The notes beneath the pieces are model-generated. The model was not told where the DNA came from. It did no database searches and worked only from the letters and a program-made list of their open reading frames with translations. Below are positions 43,383-52,320 of a stretch of 54,339 bases of DNA, piece after piece. The position numbers and the translations under genes were made by a program. The stretch is taken from positions 1-54,339 of the forward strand of contig NZ_AUMQ01000039.1 in NCBI RefSeq assembly GCF_000430765.1, written 5' to 3'. Every line of letters starts with the position of its first letter. Within the stretch, counting starts at the first letter, position 1. Source of the DNA: Peribacillus kribbensis DSM 17871. Its GTDB lineage: Bacteria; Bacillota; Bacilli; Bacillales; DSM-1321.

Positions 43383-43928
43383 TTAATTTCTTGAAACCGG
43401 ATTAGTCCCGCTTTTGTTGAAAAAGCTAAGGGTCCTCTGATAAACCTCAATAAGGATAAGGAGGAGAAGAGGCAGAATGATAAATAGAAAAAATCCAAAA
43501 GGACTTGCTAAAAATTTTGCGATCAATCCTGCTTTTGGAAGGATGAATTTGACCTGTCCGAGCAAGCTCTCCGGCTTGATCACCCAGTCATCCTTCACAT
43601 TGTTATTGTCTCCTTTAGTGACAAAACCTTCTTTTGTTACCTGATAGACCCTGTGGGTAATAAGTTTTTTGTCCGAGATTCGAAATGTAATAATATCCCC
43701 TTTTTTTACGTCTGAGCCTTCCTTTTCCTTTACCAATACCATATCTCCTGCGTTTATTCGTGGCTGCATGCTGTTCGTCAGCACTGTCAGCGGCTTGTAT
43801 CCGAAATACGTCGGAATTTTATTAGGATTTTTGTTCGCCTGATGGGCAATAAACAACAAAGTTCCAATACAGCCGATGACAACAACTAATAGAACGTATG
43901 ATATGGCCTTGGATAGTGTCCTGGCCAC
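43383..43928 (-). CDS. sipW: SipW signal peptidase I (ER type)
   Basis: Membrane signal peptidase, 181 residues, with an N-terminal anchor (8-29) and a C-terminal one (about 148-166). The catalytic serine is S53 in TNSMQP, and H92 in LITHRVYQV replaces the lysine of prokaryotic type I enzymes, as in SipW and eukaryal peptidases. It processes TasA and related proteins. GTG start behind AGGAGGTGCTAGA. Confidence 0.93.
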   Translation of the reverse strand: MARTLSKAISYVLLVVVIGCIGTLLFIAHQANKNPNKIPTYFGYKPLTVLTNSMQPRINAGDMVLVKEKEGSDVKKGDIITFRISDKKLITHRVYQVTKEGFVTKGDNNNVKDDWVIKPESLLGQVKFILPKAGLIAKFLASPFGFFLFIILPLLLLILIEVYQRTLSFFNKSGTNPVSRN

Positions 43929-43973
43929 TCTAGCACCTCCTGTCAGATTTGGAATTATTCTGTTACATTGTCC

Positions 43974-44028
43974 AATTTACTAGACTTATTCTTTTGAGTC
44001 AACGTTATAACGAACGAAAATGTTCGTT
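43974..44028 (-). promoter_or_regulatory. sipW-tasA promoter with flanking palindrome
   Basis: On the minus strand -35 TTGACT (43997-44002) and -10 TAAATT (43974-43979) have a 17-base spacer. Immediately upstream of the -35 is a perfect inverted repeat, AACGAAC (44009-44015) and GTTCGTT (44022-44028). The half-site is one base from the SinR consensus GTTCTYT, so SinR-like control is possible but not proven. The stretch 44029-44270 holds nothing else. Confidence 0.55.
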
Positions 44029-44270
44029 AAAAAGTTACAACGTTCCATCTTAATCTCTGTTTTTCTCCAAAAAATTCAGGGCGGAAAATCAGGAAAAAAG
44101 AACTACTTCGTGCTCCGAAACACTTAGTTTAAAAGGTTTTATTTAGCACTATTTTTAGATGACAATAGATGAGTTTTTGTCGCATATTGCTGAATAACTC
44201 TTCTAGTATTCAGAAAATTTTTGAAATATCATGTGTTTATACCAATAAATTTTCCAAGGGGGGTATATCA

Positions 44271-46649
44271 TTGAACAAATTTTTCAAAGCCGGCTTATCG
44301 TCTGTTGTGGTAGCCGGGACCTTATTCACAGGCTTTAACGGCCTGGCGAGTGCCGCCAGCCTGGACGCTGTCCAAAAATCAAAGCCATATGTCTCCTCAG
44401 CACAGAGCACGCTGGATCTCGCAATTGTGAATGATGAAAAGATCATTCAGTCTCTGATTAAACAGGGGAAAATCAAGGCAAACTCTTCCGATGCAAAAAA
44501 GCAGCAGGCATTAAAGGATTATATTGAGCTGAAGGGAAAAGATCCCGGGGTAAAACAGAAGGATCCTCTTGCTCCAAAGGTGAAAGCTGCACAGGCAGAA
44601 AAAATCCAAAAATTCAAGGCTGATACCAGCACAAATAGTGGAACGCTGCAGGGAAGCACTGCGCATCCTGATCCTGTAAAGGAATCCCCATCCCCTGGAA
44701 TCCAGAAAAAAGGAAAACTGCTGACGATCATGGTCGAATTTTCCGATCTAACGCACAACCAGATCAAACCAGACCAAACAGATAACTATTATACGGACTA
44801 CAATACAAAACACTATGAAGATATGATTTTCGGAGAAAATGGAGTGAAGGGGCCAAAGGGTGAAAATTTGGTGTCCCAAAAGCAATTTTATGAAGAGCAG
44901 TCTGGCGGTACCTATACGGTTGAAGGCCAGGCCTATGGCTGGCTGAAGGTTCCAGGGACTGCAGCATTCTATGGTGCTGACCGGACAGAAGGGCAGGGCG
45001 GCGGCCATGATAATGTTACGCCGGGCGGTGCCAAGCAGTTAGTTAAAGATACATATGCTGCTGCACAGGCTGCGGGCATTCCCCTTAAGGATTATGATTT
45101 AGAGGATCCGCATGATCTGGACGGCGACGGAAACTTCTGGGAGCCGGACGGACTTGTTGACCACCTTCAGATCATCCATTCAGGAATGGGGCAGGAAGCT
45201 GGAGGAGGAGCACAGGGCGACAATGCCATCTGGTCTCACCGCTCAGCCGTTTTCTATGATCCTGACGGACTTGGTGCCGGCGTTCCAGGATTCTATGATT
45301 ATACGATGATGCCTGAAGATGGAGCATCCGGTGTATTCTCTCATGAATATGGCCACGATCTCGGCCTTCCGGATGAATATGACACGATTTACTCCGGAGC
45401 TGGTGAAGCAATTGAATACTGGTCCATCATGGCAGCCGGTTCCTGGGCCGGTAAAATTCCGGGAGCGGAGCCGACGGGATTCTCGCCTTGGGCCAAAGCC
45501 TACTTCCAGTCCACGCTTGGAGGGAAATGGACAAAACCTACGCAGGTAAATCTTGGAGATTTAAACAAGAAAGGCAAAACCTTCTTATTGGATCAAGCAA
45601 ACTCACCTCTTGGGAAGAATAACCAGGCTATTCAAGTGAACCTGCCGCAGAAAAAGACTCCAGTAAATGTACCTGCTGCAGGCAGCTATGAATATTGGGG
45701 CGGTCAAAAGGATGAAATGGATAACAATATGGTTACAGATGTCGATCTGACCGGAAAAACATCAGCAGCCCTTACATTTGATGCGTGGTATGATATGGAA
45801 GAGAAATGGGATTTTGCTTTTGTCCAGGTGTCTACCGATAATGGCGCTACATGGAAGTCGTTAGGAAATGCCCATACACGCAGCGATGTCGTGGATGAAG
45901 GCTATCCGACCATCATCGATTCTATGCCAGGCTTTACAGGCAATTCAAACGGCTGGCAGGCACAGTCCTTTGACCTTTCACAGTACAAAGGGCAAAAGAT
46001 CAAGCTCCGCCTTCGCTCAGCGACTGACTGGGGTTCTACAAATGTAGGCTTCTTTGCAGACAATATCAAGGTTGTAGCGGACGGACAGACAATCGTTAAT
46101 GACGGAGCTGAAAATCCGGCTTCAAGCTTCACACTGAATGGATTCAAAAGATTTGATGGAAACAAGCTGACAGACCACTACTATCTATTAGAGTGGAGAA
46201 ATCACAGCGGAGTTGACAAGGGTCTTGCGCATATCCATCGCGGCAGCTCTTTGATGAGCTATGAAAAAGGGCTTGTGGTCTGGTATGTGGATGACAGCTA
46301 TACCGATAACTGGACTGGTGTGCATCCTGGTGAAGGCTTCCTTGGAGTTGTCGATGCCCATGATGACACAAATCTTGTGTGGAGCACAGGAGAACAGGCA
46401 TCCAGCCGCTACCATATCTATGATGCGGCCTTCAATTTCATGCCGGTCTCCGCTCTGAATGTGGTTTATCCAACACAGACTTTGAGCTACCCAGCGCAAA
46501 GGGGAATTCCGCTGTTTAACGACAGCAATGACTATAACAATAAGTATCTGCCGGATGCTGGACGCGATATCCCGCATTACGGTTTGAAGGTACTTGTCAG
46601 CGACCAGGCGATGGATCAATCCGTTGGCCAAGTCGTCCTATCCAAGTAA
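44271..46649 (+). CDS. inhA: immune inhibitor A metalloprotease
   Basis: Secreted M6 zinc protease, 792 residues. A signal peptide ends near GLASA (about residue 27). The long pro-region follows, then the zinc motif HEYGH at 358-362 in HEYGHDLGLPDEYD. The C-terminal half has a beta-sandwich (MAM-like) domain. InhA degrades antimicrobial peptides and other proteins in B. cereus-type bacteria. TTG 44271 is chosen because AAGGGGGG lies eight bases before it. It diverges from sipW as in the B. cereus inhA-sinIR-sipW-tasA locus, but here without sinIR. Confidence 0.93.
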   Translation: MNKFFKAGLSSVVVAGTLFTGFNGLASAASLDAVQKSKPYVSSAQSTLDLAIVNDEKIIQSLIKQGKIKANSSDAKKQQALKDYIELKGKDPGVKQKDPLAPKVKAAQAEKIQKFKADTSTNSGTLQGSTAHPDPVKESPSPGIQKKGKLLTIMVEFSDLTHNQIKPDQTDNYYTDYNTKHYEDMIFGENGVKGPKGENLVSQKQFYEEQSGGTYTVEGQAYGWLKVPGTAAFYGADRTEGQGGGHDNVTPGGAKQLVKDTYAAAQAAGIPLKDYDLEDPHDLDGDGNFWEPDGLVDHLQIIHSGMGQEAGGGAQGDNAIWSHRSAVFYDPDGLGAGVPGFYDYTMMPEDGASGVFSHEYGHDLGLPDEYDTIYSGAGEAIEYWSIMAAGSWAGKIPGAEPTGFSPWAKAYFQSTLGGKWTKPTQVNLGDLNKKGKTFLLDQANSPLGKNNQAIQVNLPQKKTPVNVPAAGSYEYWGGQKDEMDNNMVTDVDLTGKTSAALTFDAWYDMEEKWDFAFVQVSTDNGATWKSLGNAHTRSDVVDEGYPTIIDSMPGFTGNSNGWQAQSFDLSQYKGQKIKLRLRSATDWGSTNVGFFADNIKVVADGQTIVNDGAENPASSFTLNGFKRFDGNKLTDHYYLLEWRNHSGVDKGLAHIHRGSSLMSYEKGLVVWYVDDSYTDNWTGVHPGEGFLGVVDAHDDTNLVWSTGEQASSRYHIYDAAFNFMPVSALNVVYPTQTLSYPAQRGIPLFNDSNDYNNKYLPDAGRDIPHYGLKVLVSDQAMDQSVGQVVLSK

Positions 46650-46674
46650 GCAATAGGGTAATAGTTTGAATGAA

Positions 46675-46706
46675 AGAGCCCCGCCGTATGGCAGGGCTCT
46701 TCGTGT
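46675..46706 (+). terminator. inhA terminator
   Basis: AGAGCCC pairs with GGGCTCT, continued by GCC/GGC with one mismatch, followed by a short T-rich stretch. Confidence 0.7.
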
Positions 46707-46815
46707 TCCAAAGGGCAGGCGGGGCTTCAGGATCTCTTTCATATACGGATTCACCATAGGTGCAAAGTAAATAGAGAAGCAAGAGTAAAATCATTACGAA
46801 AATGGTTTGTTCTAA

Positions 46816-46861
46816 CGAAAAGAGGCTGCCGTAAAAAGGATCGATTCCTAATACGGCAGCC
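46816..46861 (-). terminator. terminator of the ROK gene
   Basis: GGCTGCCGTA and TACGGCAGCC form a perfect ten-pair stem around an 18-base loop; TCTTTTC follows on the minus strand. Confidence 0.8.
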
Positions 46862-46872
46862 TTATAGATGTG

Positions 46873-48087
46873 TCATCCGTCCTGTACGGCAAACATTTCG
46901 TCCAAAATAAGGGAAACAGCCCCTAAAACTGTAGCGTCACCGCCAAGCTGGGACAGCTCGATTTCGGTTTCTTTGGCATGATTCGTCAAGGCTCTCTGAC
47001 GGATGCTTTCCTTCATAGCGTTTAGGAGAAGGCCTCCGGCATTGGCGACTCCTCCTCCGATGATGATTCTTGACGGATTAATGGTATGAATTAAATTGGT
47101 GATCCCAATGCCGAGGTATCGGCCAGCCTGGCGGAGGGCAGACCTGCTTAATACATCACCATTTTCGGCCGCCCGGCAGATGGCTTCCCCGTCAATAGCG
47201 CTGAGGTTTCCAGAAAATTCTTCTGAAAGGCTGCTTTGGTTCCCCAGGATAATTTTTCGCTTTACGGCTTCTGCAAGGGATGGGCCGGAGGTGAACGATT
47301 GCAGGCAGCCATGACTGCCGCAGGTGCATTTTGGCCCTTTCAGGTCGATTGCCATGTGCCCGATTTCTCCGCTGATGAAGGAGGAGCCGCGATGCAGCTT
47401 ACGGTCTACGATCACACCGGCACCCACGCCCCGGCCGACATTGATGCAGACAAAGGTGTCAAGGCCGGATCCATTACCGAACCAAAGTTCGCCCATAGCC
47501 TGGGCGCTCACATCGTTTTCAACTCTTACAGGCATCTGGAATTCCAGCTCTAGCTCTTCCTTCAGCGGGATATCACGAAGTCCCAGATTGGGGGCGAAAA
47601 GTGAGATGCCATTTTCCCAATCGACGACCCCATGCATTCCAATTCCTATGCCCATGATGGCTTCGTCCGTGAGATCGGAGGCTTCCTTTAAGTCGTGAAC
47701 AGAATCTTTAATGAAGAGAATAAGCTGTTCCTTCTCAATATTTTGCGGTATTCTCCTTGTTATTTTTTTAAAGATGGAGCCATTAAGATCAGAGATGACG
47801 GCCTTTAATTGAAAGGAGCCAATATCCAGGCCAATGATGAAAAATTGCCTGCTGTTGATCATAAGCATAACCGGTTTCCGGCCGCCGCTCGAGACTCCCT
47901 GCTTACTTTCGCAGATAAGGCTGGAATCCAGCAGGCCAGAAACGATATTTCCTACAGCAGGAGGTGAAAGCCTTGTCTGCCGGGCAATTTCTGCCCGCGA
48001 GATGGGACCGTTCTGCCGGATAATATGTAGAATGAGAGACCTATTTAAAGATCTCATAGATTGAAAGCTTCCTTTAAGGCCAACCAT
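46873..48087 (-). CDS. ROK family transcriptional repressor
   Basis: 404-residue regulator with an N-terminal winged helix (about 10-70: NGPISRAEIARQT, LSPPAVGNIV) and a C-terminal ROK sugar-kinase-like domain. The ROK zinc motif CTCGSHGCLQ is intact and IGLDIGS is the N-terminal phosphate loop. XylR/NagC-type, sensing a sugar. No sugar transport or metabolism gene lies beside it, so its targets are elsewhere. AGGAGGAACAAAA supports the ATG at 48087. Confidence 0.88.
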   Translation of the reverse strand: MVGLKGSFQSMRSLNRSLILHIIRQNGPISRAEIARQTRLSPPAVGNIVSGLLDSSLICESKQGVSSGGRKPVMLMINSRQFFIIGLDIGSFQLKAVISDLNGSIFKKITRRIPQNIEKEQLILFIKDSVHDLKEASDLTDEAIMGIGIGMHGVVDWENGISLFAPNLGLRDIPLKEELELEFQMPVRVENDVSAQAMGELWFGNGSGLDTFVCINVGRGVGAGVIVDRKLHRGSSFISGEIGHMAIDLKGPKCTCGSHGCLQSFTSGPSLAEAVKRKIILGNQSSLSEEFSGNLSAIDGEAICRAAENGDVLSRSALRQAGRYLGIGITNLIHTINPSRIIIGGGVANAGGLLLNAMKESIRQRALTNHAKETEIELSQLGGDATVLGAVSLILDEMFAVQDG

Positions 48088-48128
48088 TTTTGTTCCTCCT
48101 AGAAGTTTCTGCACGATATCTAGTATTA

Positions 48129-48157
48129 ATTATAGCGCTTTCATCAGGCAGTTACAA
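48129..48157 (-). promoter_or_regulatory. ROK gene promoter with overlapping cre-like box
   Basis: Minus strand: -35 TTGTAA (48152-48157), 17-base spacer, -10 TATAAT (48129-48134). TGAAAGCGCTATAA (48130-48143) overlaps the -10 and matches the cre consensus except at its next-to-last base. CcpA repression is likely. Confidence 0.7.
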
Positions 48158-48193
48158 AGAAAATTAAATTAATTAACAAAGATGTGGGGCATA

Positions 48194-48218
48194 CCAAAAA
48201 GCAGGCCCATGAGCCTGC
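48194..48218 (-). terminator. M1 peptidase terminator
   Basis: GCAGGC pairs with GCCTGC around CCATGA; on the minus strand TTTTT follows. Confidence 0.85.
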
Positions 48219-48231
48219 CTTCCTTATTATG

Positions 48232-49722
48232 CTATTCTTGATCCGACACAAACACCCTGTGCTCCCGGAAGAATTCACCGAGGTCCCTGCCGCTTTCCTT
48301 TTTCATGATTTCCATGAAGTCTCTGGTTGTCGTGATGCCAAATTTCTTTTCCTTAAAATAAGCTTTCATGGCTGAATAGAACACATCATCTCCGAGCTTC
48401 AGCCTAAGGTCATTCAAGGTTCTGGAGCCATAGCCATAAATCATTTGGTAATAGGCACCGACTCCTTCATCTCCATATGACGTGAAAGTGGAAATAGGAG
48501 AGGAAAGGTGGAAAGCCGTGTTTGGATTGGGATCGGCTGTCAGCCTGTCCAGCGTATTGTCGTGCAGGGCTGCCGCAAAAGTGGCGAAGGACTCATCCAG
48601 CCATGGCTCATCATATTCGTTGTCGCCGATGATGCCATAAAACCACTGATGCCCGATCTCATGGGCGGTAACCGACTGTACCCATCCCTGTGAACGTTTG
48701 CCGGCAATACTGATCATGGTGAGCTGAGGATATTCCATTCCGCCAAACCAGCCTTCCATCCCGACAATATCAAGCTCGGGCCAAGGATAGGTGCCGAAAT
48801 GGCCGCTGAACAAGTCAATGCTTCTTAGGCCGGCCTTCAGCATGGAATCCGCATAAACGGCCTGTTCATCCGTGTAATACACATTGATTTTAACATTATT
48901 CACGGTTCCTTTTTTCACCTTATAGCCTGGGTCCATCTCCAAAGCGAAATCCCGGACATCCTGTGCTTTATAGCGGTGGATGGCGAGGTTTCCTGCCTTC
49001 TGTGGCTTTCCAATCTCGGTTCCTGTTGCAGCAATCACCTGCTCTTTATCTGTAGTCAATGTCACATCAAAGTCGCCTGTAAGAGAATAGAAGGATTCTC
49101 CGTAAGGAAAATAAGGATCCACATTCCAGCCTTCCTTATCATAGACTGAGAGAATCGGGAACCAGTTTCCAAGCGAGGTGGTCCCTTTATACCATCCGAA
49201 CCGGTCCTGCTGGTTTGGGATTGTCACCTTGAAATCCATGGAAACCGTTGCCGGCTTATTCTTTTTAAGAGAAACAGAAGGAATGTGGAGTGCAGTCTTG
49301 TCCACATTGAAAACCGCTTTTTTGCCGTTAACCTTCAACTTGCTGACATCCATGCTGGCACCATTTCCCGTATGAGTATCGGCATTTCCCCACAGATTGA
49401 AATAAAGCTCCTTTAAATCCTGTTTAAGATTATTTTGGAAGGCTACCTCCAGATGTCCCGTTACGATATGCTTCGCGCTGTCATAGTAAACATTCATTTT
49501 GTATTTGGGGTCAGCTGGTCCAAGCACATCCTGACCAGAGCCCTTTTTACCCAGAGCCTGGAAGGGCGCCGGCTTGGCCAGCTGTCCTGCATTTGCCGGG
49601 TCATATCCTGTGTCCTGTGTATAAGGAATCGATTGGGCAGATGCTGCGGATGCACCGAGCATGCCGGCTGACAGGGCAGCGGCTGCCGTGAACTGCAAAG
49701 CTCTTTTAGCGGTATTCTTCAT
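48232..49722 (-). CDS. secreted M1 family aminopeptidase
   Basis: Exported zinc aminopeptidase, 496 residues. Signal peptide 1-29 ends ASAASAQS. Zinc ligands are H354 and H358 in HEIGHQW and E377 in WLDESFA, spaced as in M1 peptidases. The gluzincin substrate-binding GMEYP motif (GGMEYPQ) is present. Shorter than typical aminopeptidase N (no C-terminal helical domain), so it is the catalytic core with the N-terminal beta domain. GGAGGG is the ribosome site. Confidence 0.93.
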   Translation of the reverse strand: MKNTAKRALQFTAAAALSAGMLGASAASAQSIPYTQDTGYDPANAGQLAKPAPFQALGKKGSGQDVLGPADPKYKMNVYYDSAKHIVTGHLEVAFQNNLKQDLKELYFNLWGNADTHTGNGASMDVSKLKVNGKKAVFNVDKTALHIPSVSLKKNKPATVSMDFKVTIPNQQDRFGWYKGTTSLGNWFPILSVYDKEGWNVDPYFPYGESFYSLTGDFDVTLTTDKEQVIAATGTEIGKPQKAGNLAIHRYKAQDVRDFALEMDPGYKVKKGTVNNVKINVYYTDEQAVYADSMLKAGLRSIDLFSGHFGTYPWPELDIVGMEGWFGGMEYPQLTMISIAGKRSQGWVQSVTAHEIGHQWFYGIIGDNEYDEPWLDESFATFAAALHDNTLDRLTADPNPNTAFHLSSPISTFTSYGDEGVGAYYQMIYGYGSRTLNDLRLKLGDDVFYSAMKAYFKEKKFGITTTRDFMEIMKKESGRDLGEFFREHRVFVSDQE

Positions 49723-49973
49723 TTTCTTATTCCCTCCTTTGATAACCTACTATTTCTGCAGGAAAGGATTTGACTCCTTGCAACAAAAGAATCATTCATT
49801 CGACAACTATAAGGAAGAAAGTGGCAAAAATGATGCAGGTCTTTTGTCTGGTTACTCTAGGAACCAAAAAAACAGCTCATAGCCTTCTGCAGACTGATGG
49901 TCCATTCTGCGATGAAGCTCGGCAGGCACTTCTCTTTATAAAAGAATTTCTATTTAAATGGAAGATTTATATC

Positions 49974-50115
49974 TTGAACTCTTTAACGGTATGTACTATA
50001 ATAAAATAGTAATTAGGTTACTTTTTGTTACCTTATTACTTTTTATTTAGATGCTAGTTAATGCAAACCATACATCGTATAATGCGGAGCAGGTTATTGT
50101 CCCTGCTCTTCTTTA
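49974..50115 (+). promoter_or_regulatory. promoter, 33-bp palindrome and early terminator (leader or sRNA)
   Basis: -35 TTGAAC (49974-49979), 17-base spacer and -10 TATAAT (49997-50002) form a strong SigA promoter. A near-perfect 33-bp palindrome lies at 50008-50040 at the start point (12 of 14 pairs). A terminator hairpin (GAGCAGG with CCTGCTC, 50087-50108) follows and precedes a small gene. The unit may be an attenuated leader, a small RNA of about 100 bases, or an operator site. The remainder of 49723-49973 shows no gene. Confidence 0.55.
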
Positions 50116-50159
50116 TGTGTTGAAAAATATAGATTAAGGAACGAATAGGAGGAAAATAA

Positions 50160-50294
50160 ATGTACGAGGTTTTTGTTAGTGTTTCTATTAACGGAAGAAT
50201 CTATCAGACTAACGTCCTTGCTGAAAAAGGCATGTCAGATAAGATGATTCAGCGAATTGCCAGAGAACAAGTGGCAAAGCAATGGCAAATTTAA
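50160..50294 (+). CDS. BA3454-type small stress protein (44 aa)
   Basis: 44-residue protein starting MYEVFVSVSINGRIYQTNVL and ending AKQWQI. The spacing of YEV, G, YQTNV, and the C-terminal EQVxKQW match the BA3454 family of stress-response proteins. Function is not defined. AGGAGGAAAATAA supports the ATG, and a terminator follows. It sits behind the leader at 49974. Confidence 0.7.
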   Translation: MYEVFVSVSINGRIYQTNVLAEKGMSDKMIQRIAREQVAKQWQI

Positions 50295-50359
50295 GTCTTG
50301 CCATGATCATGCCGCCATTTAAGACACTTCATTCAATAAGGCGAATCTGCCAGAAAAAC

Positions 50360-50408
50360 AAGAGGCTTTCTACCCCGGATACATTCCTAAGGAGAAACCT
50401 CTTTTTTA
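50360..50408 (+). terminator. terminator of the BA3454-type gene
   Basis: AAGAGGcTTTCT pairs with AGAAACCTCTT (one bulged base) across a long loop, followed by six T. Confidence 0.75.
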
Positions 50409-50473
50409 ATGTACAGGGGAATGTTTGATATACTAAAGTACATGTAAGAATGCAGGAAGGAATGAATGTATGT

Positions 50474-51091
50474 ATGGACAGCATCATCTTTGATTTAGAC
50501 GGAACTCTGTGGGATTCAAGGGATACGGTATTGATAGCATGGAATGAGATTTTAAAACAGGATCCTGAAGTACATATGGAAGTAACGAAGGAGGACTTCC
50601 GGAAAACGATGGGTCTGCAGGTGCCGGAAATCGGGCGGATTCTCTTCCCTGATGTTGCCGAGGAAAAACGGGAGAAATTATTGACGGATTGCTGTGATCT
50701 TGAATGTGAATACTTGAAAAAGCAAGGCGGCAGCTTGTATGAAAATGTAGAGGAGGTACTTCAATCCTTGTCTGAAAAATACAAGCTTTTTATCGTCAGC
50801 AACTGCCAGGAAGGCTATATAGAGTCGTTTTATGAATATCATAAGCTGGGACGTTTTTTTCAGGATTTTGAAAATCCTGGCAGGACGGGACTGTCAAAGG
50901 GAGAGAATATTAGATTGATCATGGAGCGGAACAGGCTGTCTGCACCCGTTTATGTGGGGGATACGGAAGGGGACCAAAAGGCCGCAGCGTCTGCCGGGAT
51001 CCCATTTGTTTTTGCCGGTTATGGATTCGGCCATGTAAAACAGTATGACTATAAGATTGATTCCATTAACCAATTAAAGGAGCTTTTTTAA
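50474..51091 (+). CDS. HAD family phosphatase
   Basis: Haloacid-dehalogenase-like hydrolase of 205 residues, resembling phosphoglycolate or pyrophosphate phosphatases. Motif 1 is FDLDGTLWDS with the nucleophile aspartate, motif 2 is IVSNC, motif 4 is YVGDTEGD. Substrate unknown. Three in-frame ATG codons occur; MDSIIFD at 50474 best matches family starts. Two others at 50450 and 50462 fall on or before the AGGAAGG site. Confidence 0.87.
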   Translation: MDSIIFDLDGTLWDSRDTVLIAWNEILKQDPEVHMEVTKEDFRKTMGLQVPEIGRILFPDVAEEKREKLLTDCCDLECEYLKKQGGSLYENVEEVLQSLSEKYKLFIVSNCQEGYIESFYEYHKLGRFFQDFENPGRTGLSKGENIRLIMERNRLSAPVYVGDTEGDQKAAASAGIPFVFAGYGFGHVKQYDYKIDSINQLKELF

Positions 51092-51143
51092 CTCAAACAT
51101 ATAAGACACTGCAGGAAGGCCATTGGCCATCCAGTTTTTCCAT

Positions 51144-51180
51144 AGAAAACAGCCTGTATACCATGGGTATTCAGGCTGAA
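51144..51180 (-). terminator. SPFH-RHH operon terminator
   Basis: CAGCCTGAATACC pairs with GGTATACAGGCTG (one mismatch); TTTTC follows on the minus strand. Confidence 0.75.
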
Positions 51181-51184
51181 GCTT

Positions 51185-51343
51185 TCATGATTCATTCTTC
51201 CATCTTTTCGCTTTTTTGGCTGCATCCTTCAAGATGACTTCAATTTGGGCATTTACACTTCGTAGTTCGTCCTCCGCCCATTTTTCCAGTACCTCGTACA
51301 ATTTAGGGTCGATGCGAAGCGGGAACGCTTTTCTTTTGCTCAT
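51185..51343 (-). CDS. ribbon-helix-helix DNA-binding protein (52 aa)
   Basis: Small basic protein of the Arc/MetJ type: strand KAFPLRID, then helix [18 protein letters not shown] and helix [16 protein letters not shown]. This is a typical RHH fold. It starts 13 bases after the SPFH gene stop and shares its transcript. With the palindrome at the operon promoter it may be an autorepressor; toxin-antitoxin use is unlikely as no toxin gene is beside it. Confidence 0.75.
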   Translation of the reverse strand: MSKRKAFPLRIDPKLYEVLEKWAEDELRSVNAQIEVILKDAAKKAKRWKNES

Positions 51344-51356
51344 TTACAGCACAACC

Positions 51357-52217
51357 TTAATAGATGCTTCCTGTGTTGATGATAGGCTGGGTCCCTTTCT
51401 CGGAAACGATGGCGACCATCAGATTATTGACCATCTGGGCTTTTTTCTCTTCGTCGAGATCCACGATTTCCTGCTCCGTCAGCTGGTCGATCGCTGCTTT
51501 GACAAGTCCGACCGCACCATCCACGATGACTCTTCGTGCGGATAACACAGCCTGTGCCTGCTGCCTTTGGAGCATGGCCGATGCAATTTCCTGCGAGTAG
51601 GCAAGATGCATGATGCGCGCTTCAATCACATCCACACCGGCCACATCAAGCCTTCTCTGAAGATCATGCATAAGTACCTCAGCCACTTCATCACTATTCT
51701 GGCGAAGCGTCAGGGTATGTTCATCGCTTTCAATGGAATCATAGGCATAGCGGCTCGCTATATGGCGGATGCCTGTTTCGCTTTGAATCTGGATGAATTT
51801 TTCATAGTTTTCTACATCATAGAATGCTTTAGCCGAATCGCTTACCTTATAAACCACGACCGCTGCAATTTCAATCGGATTTCCCTCAAGATCGTTTACC
51901 TTCAGTCGTTCGCTGTTAAAGTTTGTCACTCTTAAGGAAACGCTGCGCTTGAAGGTGAAAGGAATCGTAGCCCAAAGGCCCTGTTCACGGATGACGCCGA
52001 TATATGTACCAAAAAACGTTAAAACCTTCGCTTCATTCGGCTGCACCACCGTCAGGCTCGTACCGATGATCAATCCTAAAATCAGGATCAGCACGCCGCC
52101 GGCTTTTGCCGGGATGGCAGCTCCATTAATAATCAGCAGAACCCCGAAAAGAATACAAAGAACGGCTATGATCAGCGCGGCAAAGCCATTCATCTTAAAG
52201 ATGGATTTTTCTTTCAT
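51357..52217 (-). CDS. SPFH domain membrane protein
   Basis: 286-residue band-7/SPFH protein. Residues 9-60 hold two hydrophobic segments, then the SPFH core ([35 protein letters not shown]) and a helical C-terminus. Related to prohibitin and stomatin; such proteins scaffold membrane microdomains and proteases. CAGGAGGATGAAGC is the ribosome site. No partner NfeD gene is adjacent. Confidence 0.88.
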   Translation of the reverse strand: MKEKSIFKMNGFAALIIAVLCILFGVLLIINGAAIPAKAGGVLILILGLIIGTSLTVVQPNEAKVLTFFGTYIGVIREQGLWATIPFTFKRSVSLRVTNFNSERLKVNDLEGNPIEIAAVVVYKVSDSAKAFYDVENYEKFIQIQSETGIRHIASRYAYDSIESDEHTLTLRQNSDEVAEVLMHDLQRRLDVAGVDVIEARIMHLAYSQEIASAMLQRQQAQAVLSARRVIVDGAVGLVKAAIDQLTEQEIVDLDEEKKAQMVNNLMVAIVSEKGTQPIINTGSIY

Positions 52218-52239
52218 GCTTCATCCTCCTGCGATCAAA

Positions 52240-52295
52240 ATGATATAAAAGTGATATCACATTTATATCATAACCCGATTGAAAATTTAAGTAAA
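52240..52295 (-). promoter_or_regulatory. SPFH promoter with 32-bp near-palindrome
   Basis: Minus strand: -35 TTTACT (52290-52295), 17-base spacer, -10 TATGAT (52267-52272). A 32-bp palindrome at 52240-52271 (30 of 32 positions) covers the -10 and the start region. It contains TGATAT in both arms and in the centre. This placement fits a repressor operator. Confidence 0.65.
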
Positions 52296-52320
52296 TACAT
52301 TTTCCTGATTCTGCTAAAAA

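Noticed and set aside
44009-44028. LexA box reading of the sipW palindrome
   Set aside because: The spacer between GAAC and GTTC is six bases; LexA sites in Bacillus have four.
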